Shown here one piece after another: positions 32,201-38,918 of a stretch of DNA of 38,918 bases; position 1 is the stretch's first letter; each line of letters opens with the position of its first letter. Below the pieces are notes generated by a model. That model saw only the letters and a list, made by a program, of their open reading frames with translations. It had not been told where the DNA came from and searched no databases. The stretch comes from Pseudoclavibacter sp. AY1F1 (lineage in GTDB: Bacteria > Actinomycetota > Actinomycetes > Actinomycetales > Microbacteriaceae), in contig NZ_PSTQ01000021.1 in NCBI RefSeq assembly GCF_002931075.1, forward strand, positions 1 through 38,918. The letters are read 5' to 3'. The translations under genes and the position numbers were made by a program.

Positions 32201-32400
32201 TTCGTCACGACGCGCAGGCGGCCGGCGGCTCGCTCCAGGTAGGGCTCGAGCAGCGCGTCCAACGCCGCCTGGTCTCCAGCGTCGTTGACAACCACGAGGT
32301 CGAAGTCCTCGAAGGTCTGCGAGAGCACGCTCTCAAGGGCGCGACGAAGGAGAAGCGGGCGGTTCTTCGTGCGCGTGGCGACGGTGACGCGAGCTGTCAT
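29236..32400 (-). CDS. Glycosyltransferase fusion: GT2 domain plus rhamnan synthesis F (RgpF) domain
   Basis: The 1054-residue protein joins two transferases. Residues 1 to about 255 form a GT2 domain with VVVNDAGD (37-44) and the metal motif LHDDDDTW (91-98). Residues 271-323 are a coiled-coil-like linker rich in Glu, Gln and Leu. From about 422 comes the RgpF-type domain: KRVAFYLFFDPEGQVDDYV, ENKGFDVWGYKEA, LNYTFFGPI, HIQSHWIAVRR and FPLDLIWSN. A C-terminal part with FIVKIHGKKS and YGSMFIARREVL follows. RgpF family members extend rhamnose polymers in streptococci. SD AAGGGGAA precedes the ATG at 32400, and a TAGTCT box lies at 32432-32437. It is probably a bifunctional polymerase of the rhamnose glycan. 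Confidence 0.9.
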   Translation of the reverse strand: MTARVTVATRTKNRPLLLRRALESVLSQTFEDFDLVVVNDAGDQAALDALLEPYLERAAGRLRVVTNEVSNGREAAMNDGFRDSNADYLVLHDDDDTWAPDFLEKTVAYLDEHADDAGVATRTEVVFERIEGDSVVEESREVLADDSHAVTLIGTMRRSTVPPISFLFRRSAYLEVGEFDGSLPVLADWDFLLRLLAKHTVGFIGGRSLAFWHQRLASLGPDGNSVVIAADEHSDYGTIIRDRYLRKACQGEGEGGLGQSLLVTSLFDDMERSSAESRRQASEFSQVAQLKQAEALEVTKVALLQEVARLEQQQVEVLRSLDALHGIAAVALPVVNGARRIGRPVAKTFRAGKKLVSGVGTLARAGTRIALSKRQVTKAPDGGGAQHSEGALAVRAETVTTPMPPIAAGRPRADARLNGKKPKRVAFYLFFDPEGQVDDYVVHKLSALREHVEHVLVVSNSPISDEGKRRLATVADTVLERENKGFDVWGYKEAQEHFGWERLAEFDELILLNYTFFGPIFPFSELFDRMDAQDVDFWGITSHEAVTPHPHHGVGSMAGHIQSHWIAVRREMFLSDEYRSYWTDMPMITSYFDSIDRHEGRFTSHFASLGFVYELAFPSGDYPSQHPIFDNISLMLDDRLPILKRRIFFHDPDYLDRQAIIGRDVTDRLEEAGFPLDLIWSNVVRSAKPRVLHTNFSLLEILPDLEERDENGREILDRDQLGRTAVVVHLYYDELIDEIIDHAARVPGEVDLFITTTDETKRAAIRAAVDRRGWTERTEVRLVESNRGRDISAFFVGCADVLTDERYEFIVKIHGKKSVQDGWNAGQWFKRHLLENLLPNEGYAANLFALFQKHGTLGMVFPPVVHMGYPTLGHAWFLNKGPAGKLLRQLGVSTPLDDSTPVSPYGSMFIARREVLRPIVDAGFTWDDFPGESGYQDGTLAHVLERIVSYAAHGEGFHTRTVMNARMAAISHTFLEYKLQELASFVPYGHAIEQVPYLTDVLGGGPGAAPSPLGALKRYVQDRNPASAQALRPAYAVARKVYGQVRAAGNGRPV

Positions 32401-32431
32401 GATGGTTCCCCTTCGGTTGCGACCATCTCTC

Positions 32432-32437
32432 AGACTA
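32432..32437 (-). promoter_or_regulatory. -10 box of the GT2-RgpF gene
   Basis: TAGTCT on the minus strand predicts transcription start near 32425 and a 25-nt leader carrying a good Shine-Dalgarno sequence before the ATG at 32400. Confidence 0.5.
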
Positions 32438-32493
32438 GCTGGCGCTCCCGGCTCCGATGGTCACCCTGAACTCGCCGCACCGTGCAGGTCGGA

Positions 32494-33123
32494 TCAGGTG
32501 ACGGTGACCGTCATCGGGGCGCTGGTGCCACTGCCGGCTGGCCCCTCGTACTGCATGACGGCTTCCCAGTCGCCCGCCTTGATGGCGGGGTCGCGCAGGT
32601 TGACGATGCAGCTCGAGGCGCCGTCTGCAGACGTGGGTGCGGACGCCGCCGCCGTCGCGACGAACGTCTCCGGTCCGTTCTTTAGGACGAGGGTGCAGGT
32701 GCCGCCAGGCTCGGTCGTCGACACGAGCGCCGCCGCGGAGATGACGCCCTGATCGGGGACCCAGTAGGCGCGACTCAGGGAGACCTGCACTGCGCCGCCC
32801 TCAGCTGGCTCGCTGGGCTGCGCGGTTGCGGTCTCCGTCACGGTGACGGTCGGCACCGGCGTTGCCGTCACGATGAGCGTCTCCGGCACGGCGACCTCGG
32901 TCGCCTGCGGCAGGGTCGTGACGGGAACCGTGTTGTCCGGCGGGGCCTGCTGCCCGAGCGGGTTCATGAGCACGAACACGATCGCCGCGATCGCGACGGC
33001 CGCGGCGATGAGGAGGCCGATGATCAGCCCCCGGCCGGTGCCACGGCGCTCGGCCTGGCTTTCCAGCTCCTCGAGCTCGTCAGGGTCGTACTGCCCGCCG
33101 AGCGGCGTCTCGCCGTTGCTCAT
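32494..33123 (-). CDS. Small membrane-anchored protein with Ig-like outer domain
   Basis: The 209-residue protein has an acidic cytoplasmic N-terminus (1-31), one transmembrane helix (about 32-53), a Pro/Thr/Val-rich stalk (about 58-105) and a compact outer domain (about 110-209). The domain has beta-strand character and two cysteines, Cys143 and Cys172, that could form a disulfide. I do not recognise the family. The ATG at 33123 has GGAGG about 8 nt upstream. The gene lies between the two RgpF-type transferase genes on the same strand, so it may help glycan assembly or bind the glycan at the surface (inference). Confidence 0.75.
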   Translation of the reverse strand: MSNGETPLGGQYDPDELEELESQAERRGTGRGLIIGLLIAAAVAIAAIVFVLMNPLGQQAPPDNTVPVTTLPQATEVAVPETLIVTATPVPTVTVTETATAQPSEPAEGGAVQVSLSRAYWVPDQGVISAAALVSTTEPGGTCTLVLKNGPETFVATAAASAPTSADGASSCIVNLRDPAIKAGDWEAVMQYEGPAGSGTSAPMTVTVT

Positions 33124-33171
33124 CTGCCACCTCCAGTCGCAGACACGGTACCCGGCGCAGGTTGGCGCCGA

Positions 33172-33211
33172 CCTGTGCCGCGCCGCGAAGCCCTGTGCCG
33201 CGCCGCGAAGC
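33172..33211. repeat. 20-bp exact tandem duplication
   Basis: Two identical 20-bp units (33172-33191 and 33192-33211) fill part of the 105-bp gap between the RgpF-type gene and the small membrane protein gene. Each ends in GCCGCGCCGCGAAGC. It is non-coding. Confidence 0.9.
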
Positions 33212-33228
33212 TGGGTCACGGATGCAGG

Positions 33229-34938
33229 TCAGCGGATGCGGGCCAGCAGCCCTTTCGCATCCGCGGCGAGGCGGCGCAGCGGCTCCTCGAGCGCTGGCGC
33301 CCGCCGGAAGACCCACGCCGCGACGCGTTCGATGGCGCTTCCGCCGGGACGTCGGGCACGGGCGAGCCGGTGCGGCGCGCGCACGTCGGGGCCGAACTCC
33401 GCGACGAGATCTTCGAACTTGGCGGCCAGCAGTGCGTAGTCGCTCGCGAGCCCGTCAGCGGTCTCCGCCTCCGAGACGGCGAACCCTGCGTCGAAGACGA
33501 GCCTGCTCGCGAGCAGGTCGAGCAGCCTCGGCAGCTCGCCGTCTGGGTAGCGGGCCTGGAGGGCCGAGAACCCAGCAACGTCCAGCGCCGTGGCAAGCGG
33601 GCGGAGCGCATCCACTCGATACGCCGCGAAGCCCGCGTACGGCGCGACGGGCGCGTTGACGTCGAGGGGCGCGTCGACGCCAAGCAAGGCGGCGAGCGAC
33701 GCAGCCCCGGCGCGAGCACCGCGCCAGCCATCGGCAAGCAGCCCGGTGCCGATCGGCGGTGTGACGGGCACGACCATGCCGAGCCTGGGATGGTCGGCGA
33801 ACTCCCACGCGAGGGGCTCGGCGCGCTCGAAGATCACACGTCTGCCGCGCTGGCCGGCGAGCAGGGACGCGCTGGCCGGCATCGAGTTCAGCGCGTCGAA
33901 TGCCGTCGACTCCACGAGCACGAGGTCGGCTTCGAGGATGCGTGCGTCACCGTCGACCAGCCTGCGCCAGAAATCGCCGCGGACGATGCGGACGTGAAGG
34001 CCCGAGATCGTCGCAGACTCGTCGCCGCTCACCTTGTCGCGAACCCACTCGTGCGTGACGGCAGTGGATGCGCGTCGCAGCACCCGAGGCCCGGCACCAA
34101 CCCCGCCAGCGAGCACGCGGCTCGGCGCGAACCTGGCAGTGCCATCGACGAGCACATCGACGGGGAACCCGCGGCGCTCCAACTCGAGCGCCACGTCGCG
34201 GGCCGACACGCCCCGATGATCGAGCTCGACGGGGTCGTGGAAGAAGAGGCGACGCTTGACAAGAGGGGCCCCGGCTTCGAGCAGCAGCAATGGAGTCTCA
34301 AGGCTCGCGTTGGCGACGGGCACCCCGTCGACTCGGAAGTTGCCGGCAGGGAACTGCGCGCCGACCGAGAAGCCACGCTCCGCGAAGAACGGCGAGAAGC
34401 GCGCCTCGTGGTGGCGCACCGAACCGTCGTACGACCGGATCTCCGGCATCGACGACCAGTACTCGGCCCAGGCCTCGCTTGTCACCACGGCTCGCCTGAC
34501 CGCGATCCAGTGCGACTGCAGGTGGGCGGGCAGGGTGCCGCGCCGGGTGTACGGGTCCGGGGTGAGCTCGCCGTGCTCGGTGACGCCCCACACGTCGTGA
34601 CCGGACGCATCAGCCCACGTGAAGGTCTCAGCGAAGTCGCCGACTGGTCCGAAGAAGGTGTAGTTGGCGAGCACAACCTCGTCGAAGCTCGCCAGCCGTT
34701 CGGCGCCGATCTCCTCGAGCGCGGCTCGGTAGCCGCCAACGTCGAAGCCCTCGTTCGGGCGTTCGAAGACCGAATCAGCGACAGCCTCGAGCGAGTTGCG
34801 CGAGTCCACGGTGACCGAGCCGTTCACCACGACGAAGAGCTCGCTCGCGTGCGGGCGCAGCCCCCGCAGCGCACGCAGCACGCCGGAGTCGGCGCGGCCC
34901 GCCCTGTCGAAGACGAGGAAGATGACAAGTCGATTCAT
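33229..34938 (-). CDS. Rhamnan synthesis F (RgpF)-type glycosyltransferase
   Basis: The 569-residue protein is a stand-alone paralogue of the C-terminal half of the 1054-residue fusion. It shares RPNEGFDVGGY (60-70), LANYTFFGP (90-98), LQSHWIAVRR and a later PYAGFAAYRVDALRP, in the same order. No signal or membrane helices are evident, so it acts in the cytoplasm on lipid-linked precursors. The start at ATG 34938 is preceded by a small GGCCG-type hairpin. The nearest Shine-Dalgarno-like GGGGAGGAG is about 26 nt upstream, beyond the hairpin, and no other in-frame start exists close by. It probably adds rhamnose or related sugars to the glycan. It diverges from the GT2 gene at 35032. Confidence 0.87.
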   Translation of the reverse strand: MNRLVIFLVFDRAGRADSGVLRALRGLRPHASELFVVVNGSVTVDSRNSLEAVADSVFERPNEGFDVGGYRAALEEIGAERLASFDEVVLANYTFFGPVGDFAETFTWADASGHDVWGVTEHGELTPDPYTRRGTLPAHLQSHWIAVRRAVVTSEAWAEYWSSMPEIRSYDGSVRHHEARFSPFFAERGFSVGAQFPAGNFRVDGVPVANASLETPLLLLEAGAPLVKRRLFFHDPVELDHRGVSARDVALELERRGFPVDVLVDGTARFAPSRVLAGGVGAGPRVLRRASTAVTHEWVRDKVSGDESATISGLHVRIVRGDFWRRLVDGDARILEADLVLVESTAFDALNSMPASASLLAGQRGRRVIFERAEPLAWEFADHPRLGMVVPVTPPIGTGLLADGWRGARAGAASLAALLGVDAPLDVNAPVAPYAGFAAYRVDALRPLATALDVAGFSALQARYPDGELPRLLDLLASRLVFDAGFAVSEAETADGLASDYALLAAKFEDLVAEFGPDVRAPHRLARARRPGGSAIERVAAWVFRRAPALEEPLRRLAADAKGLLARIR

Positions 34939-35031
34939 AGTGCCGGGCGGCCGAAGCGGCCGACTCCTCCCCTGATCGCGTGCAGACTCGTGCCAAGCTA
35001 GCACCACAGCGCACCAGACCCAGGAGAGCAG
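34939..35031. promoter_or_regulatory. Divergent promoter region between RgpF-type and GT2 genes
   Basis: This 93-bp gap holds the starts of two divergent genes. Candidate -10 words are CAGACT (plus) and TAGCTT (minus), neither strong. A hairpin with arms CGGCCG near 34950 lies in the minus-strand leader. Confidence 0.4.
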
Positions 35032-36075
35032 ATGCCAGCTTCGCGACTCGTCGCCGAACGCCGACCAGAGGATGCCCGCGAGCAGCAGCTCGGAGACGCC
35101 GCCGTGACCGCCGTCGTGTGCACCTACAACGGCGAGAGGTTCCTCGAGCAGCAGCTGCTCAGCATTCTGTCGCAGAGCCACCCGGTCGCTGAGGTCATCG
35201 TCTCCGACGACGCCTCGCAGGACGGGACCGTCGAGCTCGCACGCCGCGTGCTCGAAGCCTCAGACCGGGCCTATCGCATCTACACGCGAGACGAGCCGCT
35301 CCGCGTGAGCGGGAACTTCGAATTCGCGCTCGGCGAGGCTCGAACCGACTACCTCGCGACGAGCGACCAGGACGACGTCTGGCACCCCAAGAAGGTCGAG
35401 CACCTCCTCGCAGCCCTCGTCGGCGACGACCAGGCCCTCCTCGCCCATTCCGACGCGCTCCTCGTCGACGAAGACGGCGAACCCATCGGCGGCACCCTCC
35501 TCGACTCGCTCGAGATCACGGAGACCGAGTGGCGCGACTACAACAACGGGCGGCAGCTCGAGGCCCTCACCGCCCGCAACTTCGTGACCGGCGCGACCAT
35601 GATGCTGCGCGCATCCCTCGTCTTCCGGGCAGGCAACGCGCCAGCCCCGTGGATCCACGACGAGTGGCTCGCGACGACCGCCGCCCTCGTCAACGGGCTG
35701 CGAGTCGTTCGGGAGCCCCTCATCGACTACCGCCAGCACGGCGGCAACCAGATCGGGCAGACCGCACCCACCCTGCAGGTCAAGATCGCGCAGGCGACCA
35801 AGGACGGCTCCGCCGACCAGCTGCGCCGCTATCGCCGCGCGGTAGCCCTCCTCAAGCGGGTCAGCGAGCTCGGCGGCACACCGGAGCAGGAGGCGCACGT
35901 TCGGCGGAAGGTCGCCCACGAACGACAGCGGCTCCAGCTACCGACCTCACGCATCCGCCGCATCCCCCGTGTCATCAAGTGGACGCTGCGCGGACGCTAC
36001 GGAACCTACTCGCGGGGCAGCTACGACATCGCGCGCGACCTCTTCCAGTCGCTCGAGGAACGCGACAAGGGCTGA
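35032..36075 (+). CDS. Glycosyltransferase family 2 protein
   Basis: The 347-residue protein has a GT-A domain with TAVVCTYNGERFLEQQLLSI at its start, SDDASQDGT (58-66) for the nucleotide and SDQDDVW (111-117) as the metal motif. The acceptor region holds WIHDEWLATTAA and the conserved end IDYRQHGGNQIG. This D-Q-D-D-V-W type is common among rhamnosyl and other deoxysugar transferases. The ATG at 35032 follows AGGAG at good spacing. It is a paralogue of the 313-residue gene at 37777 and converges on rmlA, from which it is separated by a palindromic terminator. Confidence 0.92.
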   Translation: MPASRLVAERRPEDAREQQLGDAAVTAVVCTYNGERFLEQQLLSILSQSHPVAEVIVSDDASQDGTVELARRVLEASDRAYRIYTRDEPLRVSGNFEFALGEARTDYLATSDQDDVWHPKKVEHLLAALVGDDQALLAHSDALLVDEDGEPIGGTLLDSLEITETEWRDYNNGRQLEALTARNFVTGATMMLRASLVFRAGNAPAPWIHDEWLATTAALVNGLRVVREPLIDYRQHGGNQIGQTAPTLQVKIAQATKDGSADQLRRYRRAVALLKRVSELGGTPEQEAHVRRKVAHERQRLQLPTSRIRRIPRVIKWTLRGRYGTYSRGSYDIARDLFQSLEERDKG

Positions 36076-36112
36076 GGCCGGGCAGCCCAAACGTCCGGCC
36101 ACACAGACCAAA

Positions 36113-36152
36113 CGACGAAGGCCGTGACTCGATCGAGTCACGGCCTTCGTCG
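36113..36152. terminator. 40-bp perfect palindrome, bidirectional terminator
   Basis: Bases 36113-36132 are the exact reverse complement of 36133-36152 with no spacer. It lies between convergent genes (a GT2 gene ending at 36075, rmlA ending at 36169). On the minus strand TTTGGTCTG follows, a weak U-rich tail for rmlA. Confidence 0.9.
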
Positions 36153-36168
36153 CAGCTTGGGGGGCTCG

Positions 36169-37029
36169 CTACGCGAGGAGTCCCTGCATGTAGCGTCCGT
36201 ATCCGCTCTTCTGGAGCGGCTTCGCGAGGTTCGCGAACTCGAGGTCGTTGATCCACCCGGCACGCCAGGCGATCTCCTCGATGCAGCCGATCTTGAAGCC
36301 CTGACGGTCCTCGATGACGCGCACGTACTCGCTCGCCTGCATCATCGACTCGAACGTGCCCGTGTCGAGCCACGCCGTGCCACGGTCGAGGACCTGCACC
36401 TGGAGCTTGCCCGCGTCCAGGTACGCCGAGTTGACGCTCGAGATCTCCAGCTCGCCGCGAGCTGAAGGCTCGACGCTCTTCGCGATCTCGACAACGTCGT
36501 TGTCGTAGAAGTAGAGGCCGGGCACCGCGTAGTTCGACTTCGGCACCTCCGGCTTCTCCTCGATCGACACGGCCTTGTTGTCCTCGTCGAACTCAACGAC
36601 GCCATACGCGACCGGGTTCGACACGTGGTACGCGAAGATCAGGCCACCGTCGAGCACGTTGTTGCCGCGCAGCGACGAGCCGAGGCCCGATCCGTGGAAG
36701 ATGTTGTCGCCGAGCACCAACGCGACCGAGTCGTCCCCGATGAACTCCTCACCGATGATGAACGCCTGAGCGAGCCCGTCCGGGGAGGGCTGCACGGCGT
36801 ACTCGATGCGCATCCCGAACTGCGAGCCGTCGCCGAGCAAGGCCCGGAACTGGTCGTTGTACTCGGGGGTCGTGATGATCAGCACCTCGCGGATGTCCGC
36901 CATCATGAGCGTCGACAGCGGGTAGTAGATCATCGGCTTGTCGTAGATGGGCATGAGCTGCTTCGAGATGCCCTTGGTGATCGGCCACAGACGCGTGCCA
37001 GACCCGCCAGCGAGAATGATTCCCTTCAC
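36169..37029 (-). CDS. rmlA: Glucose-1-phosphate thymidylyltransferase
   Basis: The 286-residue enzyme makes dTDP-glucose from dTTP and glucose-1-phosphate, the first step of dTDP-L-rhamnose synthesis. It shows the nucleotidyltransferase loop [11 protein letters not shown] (8-18), KPMIYYPLS (31-39), [10 protein letters not shown] (81-90) and the metal-binding GDN (107-109), with EKP and a normal short C-terminus. The GTG at 37029 starts 2 nt after the rmlC stop, so rmlC-rmlA are co-transcribed and coupled. It ends at a perfect palindrome. Confidence 0.97.
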   Translation of the reverse strand: MKGIILAGGSGTRLWPITKGISKQLMPIYDKPMIYYPLSTLMMADIREVLIITTPEYNDQFRALLGDGSQFGMRIEYAVQPSPDGLAQAFIIGEEFIGDDSVALVLGDNIFHGSGLGSSLRGNNVLDGGLIFAYHVSNPVAYGVVEFDEDNKAVSIEEKPEVPKSNYAVPGLYFYDNDVVEIAKSVEPSARGELEISSVNSAYLDAGKLQVQVLDRGTAWLDTGTFESMMQASEYVRVIEDRQGFKIGCIEEIAWRAGWINDLEFANLAKPLQKSGYGRYMQGLLA

Positions 37030-37031
37030 GG

Positions 37032-37646
37032 CTACGCACCCGCCTTCGCGCTGAGCTCCGCGTAGTAGGCGCGGGCCTCTTCCCAGCTGGGGAGGAGACC
37101 GGATGCGGCCGCCTCGGCCAGCGAGGGAGCATCCGTGTCCTTCGGGGAGAGCAGCAGTTCGCCGGCTTCCTCCGGGAAGCGCAGGTCGACGTCCTTGTCG
37201 AGCGGGTTGATGCCGTGCTCACGCTCTGCGTGATAAGTGTCGGTGACCAGGTAGCTCACCGTCGCGTCGTCAGTCAGCGCGACGAACGCGTGCCCGAGGC
37301 CCTCCGACAGGTAGATGGCCTTGCGGTCGACGTCATCAAGACGCACCGAGTCCCACTCGCCGAACTTCGGCGAGCCCGTGCGGATGTCGATGACGAAGTC
37401 GAGGACAGCGCCGTGCGTGCACGTCACGTACTTGGACTGGCTCGGCGGAATGTCCGCGAAGTGGATGCCACGGACGACGCCGCGCGTCGACACCGAGGTG
37501 TTCGCCTGCTTGAGGTCGATCGAGTGTCCGACAGCTTCTGCGAGCTTATCGAAGCGGTACCACTCCAGGAACACGCCACGGTCATCGCCGAACTGCTTCG
37601 GCGTGATCTCGTAACTGTCTGGGATGCTGAGTTCGCGAATCTCCAT
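37032..37646 (-). CDS. rmlC: dTDP-4-dehydrorhamnose 3,5-epimerase
   Basis: The 204-residue cupin enzyme carries out the third step of dTDP-L-rhamnose synthesis. Visible are the early [12 protein letters not shown] motif, [13 protein letters not shown] with catalytic His62, Lys72, and Tyr132 in [10 protein letters not shown]. The end is normal. The ATG at 37646 lies exactly 7 nt after TAGACT, so the mRNA is leaderless and the 64-residue upstream extension is not coding. rmlA follows after 2 nt. No rmlD appears in the window. Confidence 0.97.
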   Translation of the reverse strand: MEIRELSIPDSYEITPKQFGDDRGVFLEWYRFDKLAEAVGHSIDLKQANTSVSTRGVVRGIHFADIPPSQSKYVTCTHGAVLDFVIDIRTGSPKFGEWDSVRLDDVDRKAIYLSEGLGHAFVALTDDATVSYLVTDTYHAEREHGINPLDKDVDLRFPEEAGELLLSPKDTDAPSLAEAAASGLLPSWEEARAYYAELSAKAGA

Positions 37647-37653
37647 GCCGAGG

Positions 37654-37659
37654 AGTCTA
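37654..37659 (-). promoter_or_regulatory. -10 box of leaderless rmlC-rmlA operon
   Basis: TAGACT on the minus strand, 7 nt, then the ATG at 37646. The hexamer is the same as at the DUF3499 start. Confidence 0.7.
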
Positions 37660-37776
37660 GTGCGGCGAGGAATGCGAACGCTCTCCGACCCACTCAGCCA
37701 TACTTGATGGCTGGCGAAGCCTCGCCGCGAGCGGCTCGCACCGAGAGTCCTCGCACAGAGAGTAAGGAACGACGGG

Positions 37777-38718
37777 ATGCACACACAGGCAGAGCCGCGC
37801 ATGCTGCCGCGCGTCGCCGTCCTCCTCGCGACGCACATGGGCAGGACCTACCTCGACGAGCAGATCGACTCGATTCTCAATCAGGCTGGCGCCGACCTCC
37901 ACGTGTACGTCTCCGACGACGGATCGACCGACGGCACCCTCGAGCTCCTCGCCAAGCGAGCGGAAGCCGACGCGCGCATCACGATCCTGCCACCTGAGAC
38001 GTTCGGCGCCCCGGCACCGAACTTCTTCCGCCTGCTCACGACGATCCCCATCGCTGAGTACGACTTCATTGGCTTCGCCGACCAGGACGACGTGTGGATG
38101 CCGGCCAAGCTCGAGCGCCACATCCGGATGCTCACGGAGGGCCGCGCAGACGGCATCTCCTCGAACGTGACCGCGTTCTCCGAGGACGGCACGCGCATCC
38201 TCATCAAGAAGGACTACCCGCAGCGCCTCGCCGATCACCTCTTCGAGACGCCTGGCCCTGGCTCGACGTTCCTCCTGACCCAGCGCTTCGCTCGCCTCGT
38301 CGCCGAGCAGCTCGACAACCCCGACTCCCCCGCCCGCGAGGCCTTCGCGCACGACTGGCTGATCTACGCACTCGCCCGCTCCGCCGGTCTGCGCTGGACC
38401 ATCGACGGCGAGTCAACCGTCGACTACCGCCAGCACGTGGCCAACGCGGTCGGCGCCAACACCGGCCTCACCCAGGCTTGGAAGCGCCTCAGGCTCACCT
38501 CCAACCGCTGGCACCGTGGGCAGGTGCAGCTGACCGTCGAGGCGTGCATCCACGTCGCCTCCCCGGAGGAGCTGCCGCGACTGCAGTGGCTGCACGAGGT
38601 CCTCGCGGAATTCACTTATCGGGATGCGCTGCGGCTCGTGCGTCGCTGGCGCCAGCTCCGGCGCCGGCCCCGCGATCGCGCCGCCCTCGCCACGCTCATC
38701 ACCGCGCGACTGTGGTAG
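37777..38718 (+). CDS. Glycosyltransferase family 2 protein
   Basis: The 313-residue protein has VSDDGSTDGT (45-54) and ADQDDVW (101-107), the same type as the gene at 35032, and later HDWLIYALARSAG and VDYRQHVANAVG. The C-terminal 40 residues are Arg-rich and may lie at the membrane. The ATG at 37777 has AAGGAA about 8 nt upstream. It is divergent from rmlC and runs towards rmlB. It probably adds a rhamnose or related residue to the glycan. Its stop codon lies inside a 9-bp hairpin. Confidence 0.92.
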   Translation: MHTQAEPRMLPRVAVLLATHMGRTYLDEQIDSILNQAGADLHVYVSDDGSTDGTLELLAKRAEADARITILPPETFGAPAPNFFRLLTTIPIAEYDFIGFADQDDVWMPAKLERHIRMLTEGRADGISSNVTAFSEDGTRILIKKDYPQRLADHLFETPGPGSTFLLTQRFARLVAEQLDNPDSPAREAFAHDWLIYALARSAGLRWTIDGESTVDYRQHVANAVGANTGLTQAWKRLRLTSNRWHRGQVQLTVEACIHVASPEELPRLQWLHEVLAEFTYRDALRLVRRWRQLRRRPRDRAALATLITARLW

Positions 38719-38738
38719 CGCGGCGGAGGGCCGCGCTA
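38716..38738 (+). terminator. Hairpin containing the GT2 stop codon
   Basis: TAGCGCGGC (38716-38724) pairs with 38730-38738 over a GGAGG loop. The first three bases are the stop codon of the upstream gene. A second hairpin (38755-38761 with 38766-38772, TCAC loop) follows before rmlB. Neither has a U-tract. Confidence 0.5.
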
Positions 38739-38841
38739 GAGTAGCTCCGACCGCGCGCGGGTCACCCCGCGCCGCTCGAACCACACAACCATCGGCAAAT
38801 TTCCATCGGCACAGCCCGGCCGACGATTGAACAGGACAGGT

Positions 38842-38918
38842 ATGAAACTTCTCGTGACCGGCGGGGCCGGCTTCATCGGCTCGAACTTCGTGCGCCGCGC
38901 GCTCCAGGACCAGTACGA
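38842..38918 (+). CDS. rmlB: dTDP-glucose 4,6-dehydratase, N-terminal fragment
   Basis: The gene begins at ATG 38842 after AGGACAGG and runs off the right edge. The 25 residues visible hold LLVTGGAGFIGSNFVRRAL, the Rossmann start typical of RmlB. With rmlC and rmlA nearby this identifies the second step of dTDP-rhamnose synthesis, although other extended SDRs start alike. Confidence 0.85.
   Translation, partial: MKLLVTGGAGFIGSNFVRRALQDQY

Overview
The window is high-GC DNA from an actinobacterium, most likely Micrococcales and probably Microbacteriaceae (inference). The basis is a WhiB regulator, a divergent SpoIIM-like/RDD pair, the actinobacterial order ahcY - manB - DUF3499 // metallopeptidase-like - DUF5719 - large glycosyltransferase // whiB - manA, and many starts that look leaderless, with a TANNNT -10 box exactly 7 nt before the ATG. 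Coding density is high. I saw no RNA genes, CRISPR arrays, IS elements or phage genes.

Left part (1-14300), core metabolism and envelope housekeeping. A SpoIIM-family membrane protein and an RDD protein diverge. Next come S-adenosylhomocysteine hydrolase, phosphomannomutase and a small DUF3499 protein, all on the minus strand. A divergent degenerate metallopeptidase-family gene follows, converging on DUF5719 and a 993-residue membrane glycosyltransferase whose metal-binding motifs look eroded. A 600-bp non-coding block (10365-10967) carries a 24-bp tandem array, imperfect inverted repeats and a 22-bp hairpin. It ends at the whiB terminator. whiB, manA and an acyl-CoA dehydrogenase complete this part.

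Middle part (14300-23350), assembly of surface glycan. It holds an O-antigen ligase/polymerase-like protein, an acyltransferase-3 protein, an unrecognised polytopic membrane protein that may be a GT-C enzyme, an NAD-dependent epimerase, and an 1100-residue secreted protein. The secreted protein has a conserved N-terminal wall-hydrolase-like domain, many repeated modules and a Pro-Thr linker. Upstream of it lies a four-unit array of 9-bp GTCACA-type repeats resembling an MtrA box.

Right part (23350-38918), a rhamnose-glycan export locus. On the minus strand it holds a Wzm/Wzt ABC exporter, a sugar-nucleotide epimerase, an acyltransferase-3 plus AlgJ/AlgX-like SGNH pair, a GT2-RgpF fusion, a small membrane-anchored Ig-like protein and a second RgpF-type glycosyltransferase. 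A GT2 gene, rmlA, rmlC, another GT2 gene and the first codons of rmlB follow. Together these would make dTDP-rhamnose, build a rhamnose-containing polymer, export it, and probably decorate it with acyl groups. manA and manB would supply mannose phosphates. Convergent or operon ends are closed by long GC-rich hairpins, mostly without U-tracts.
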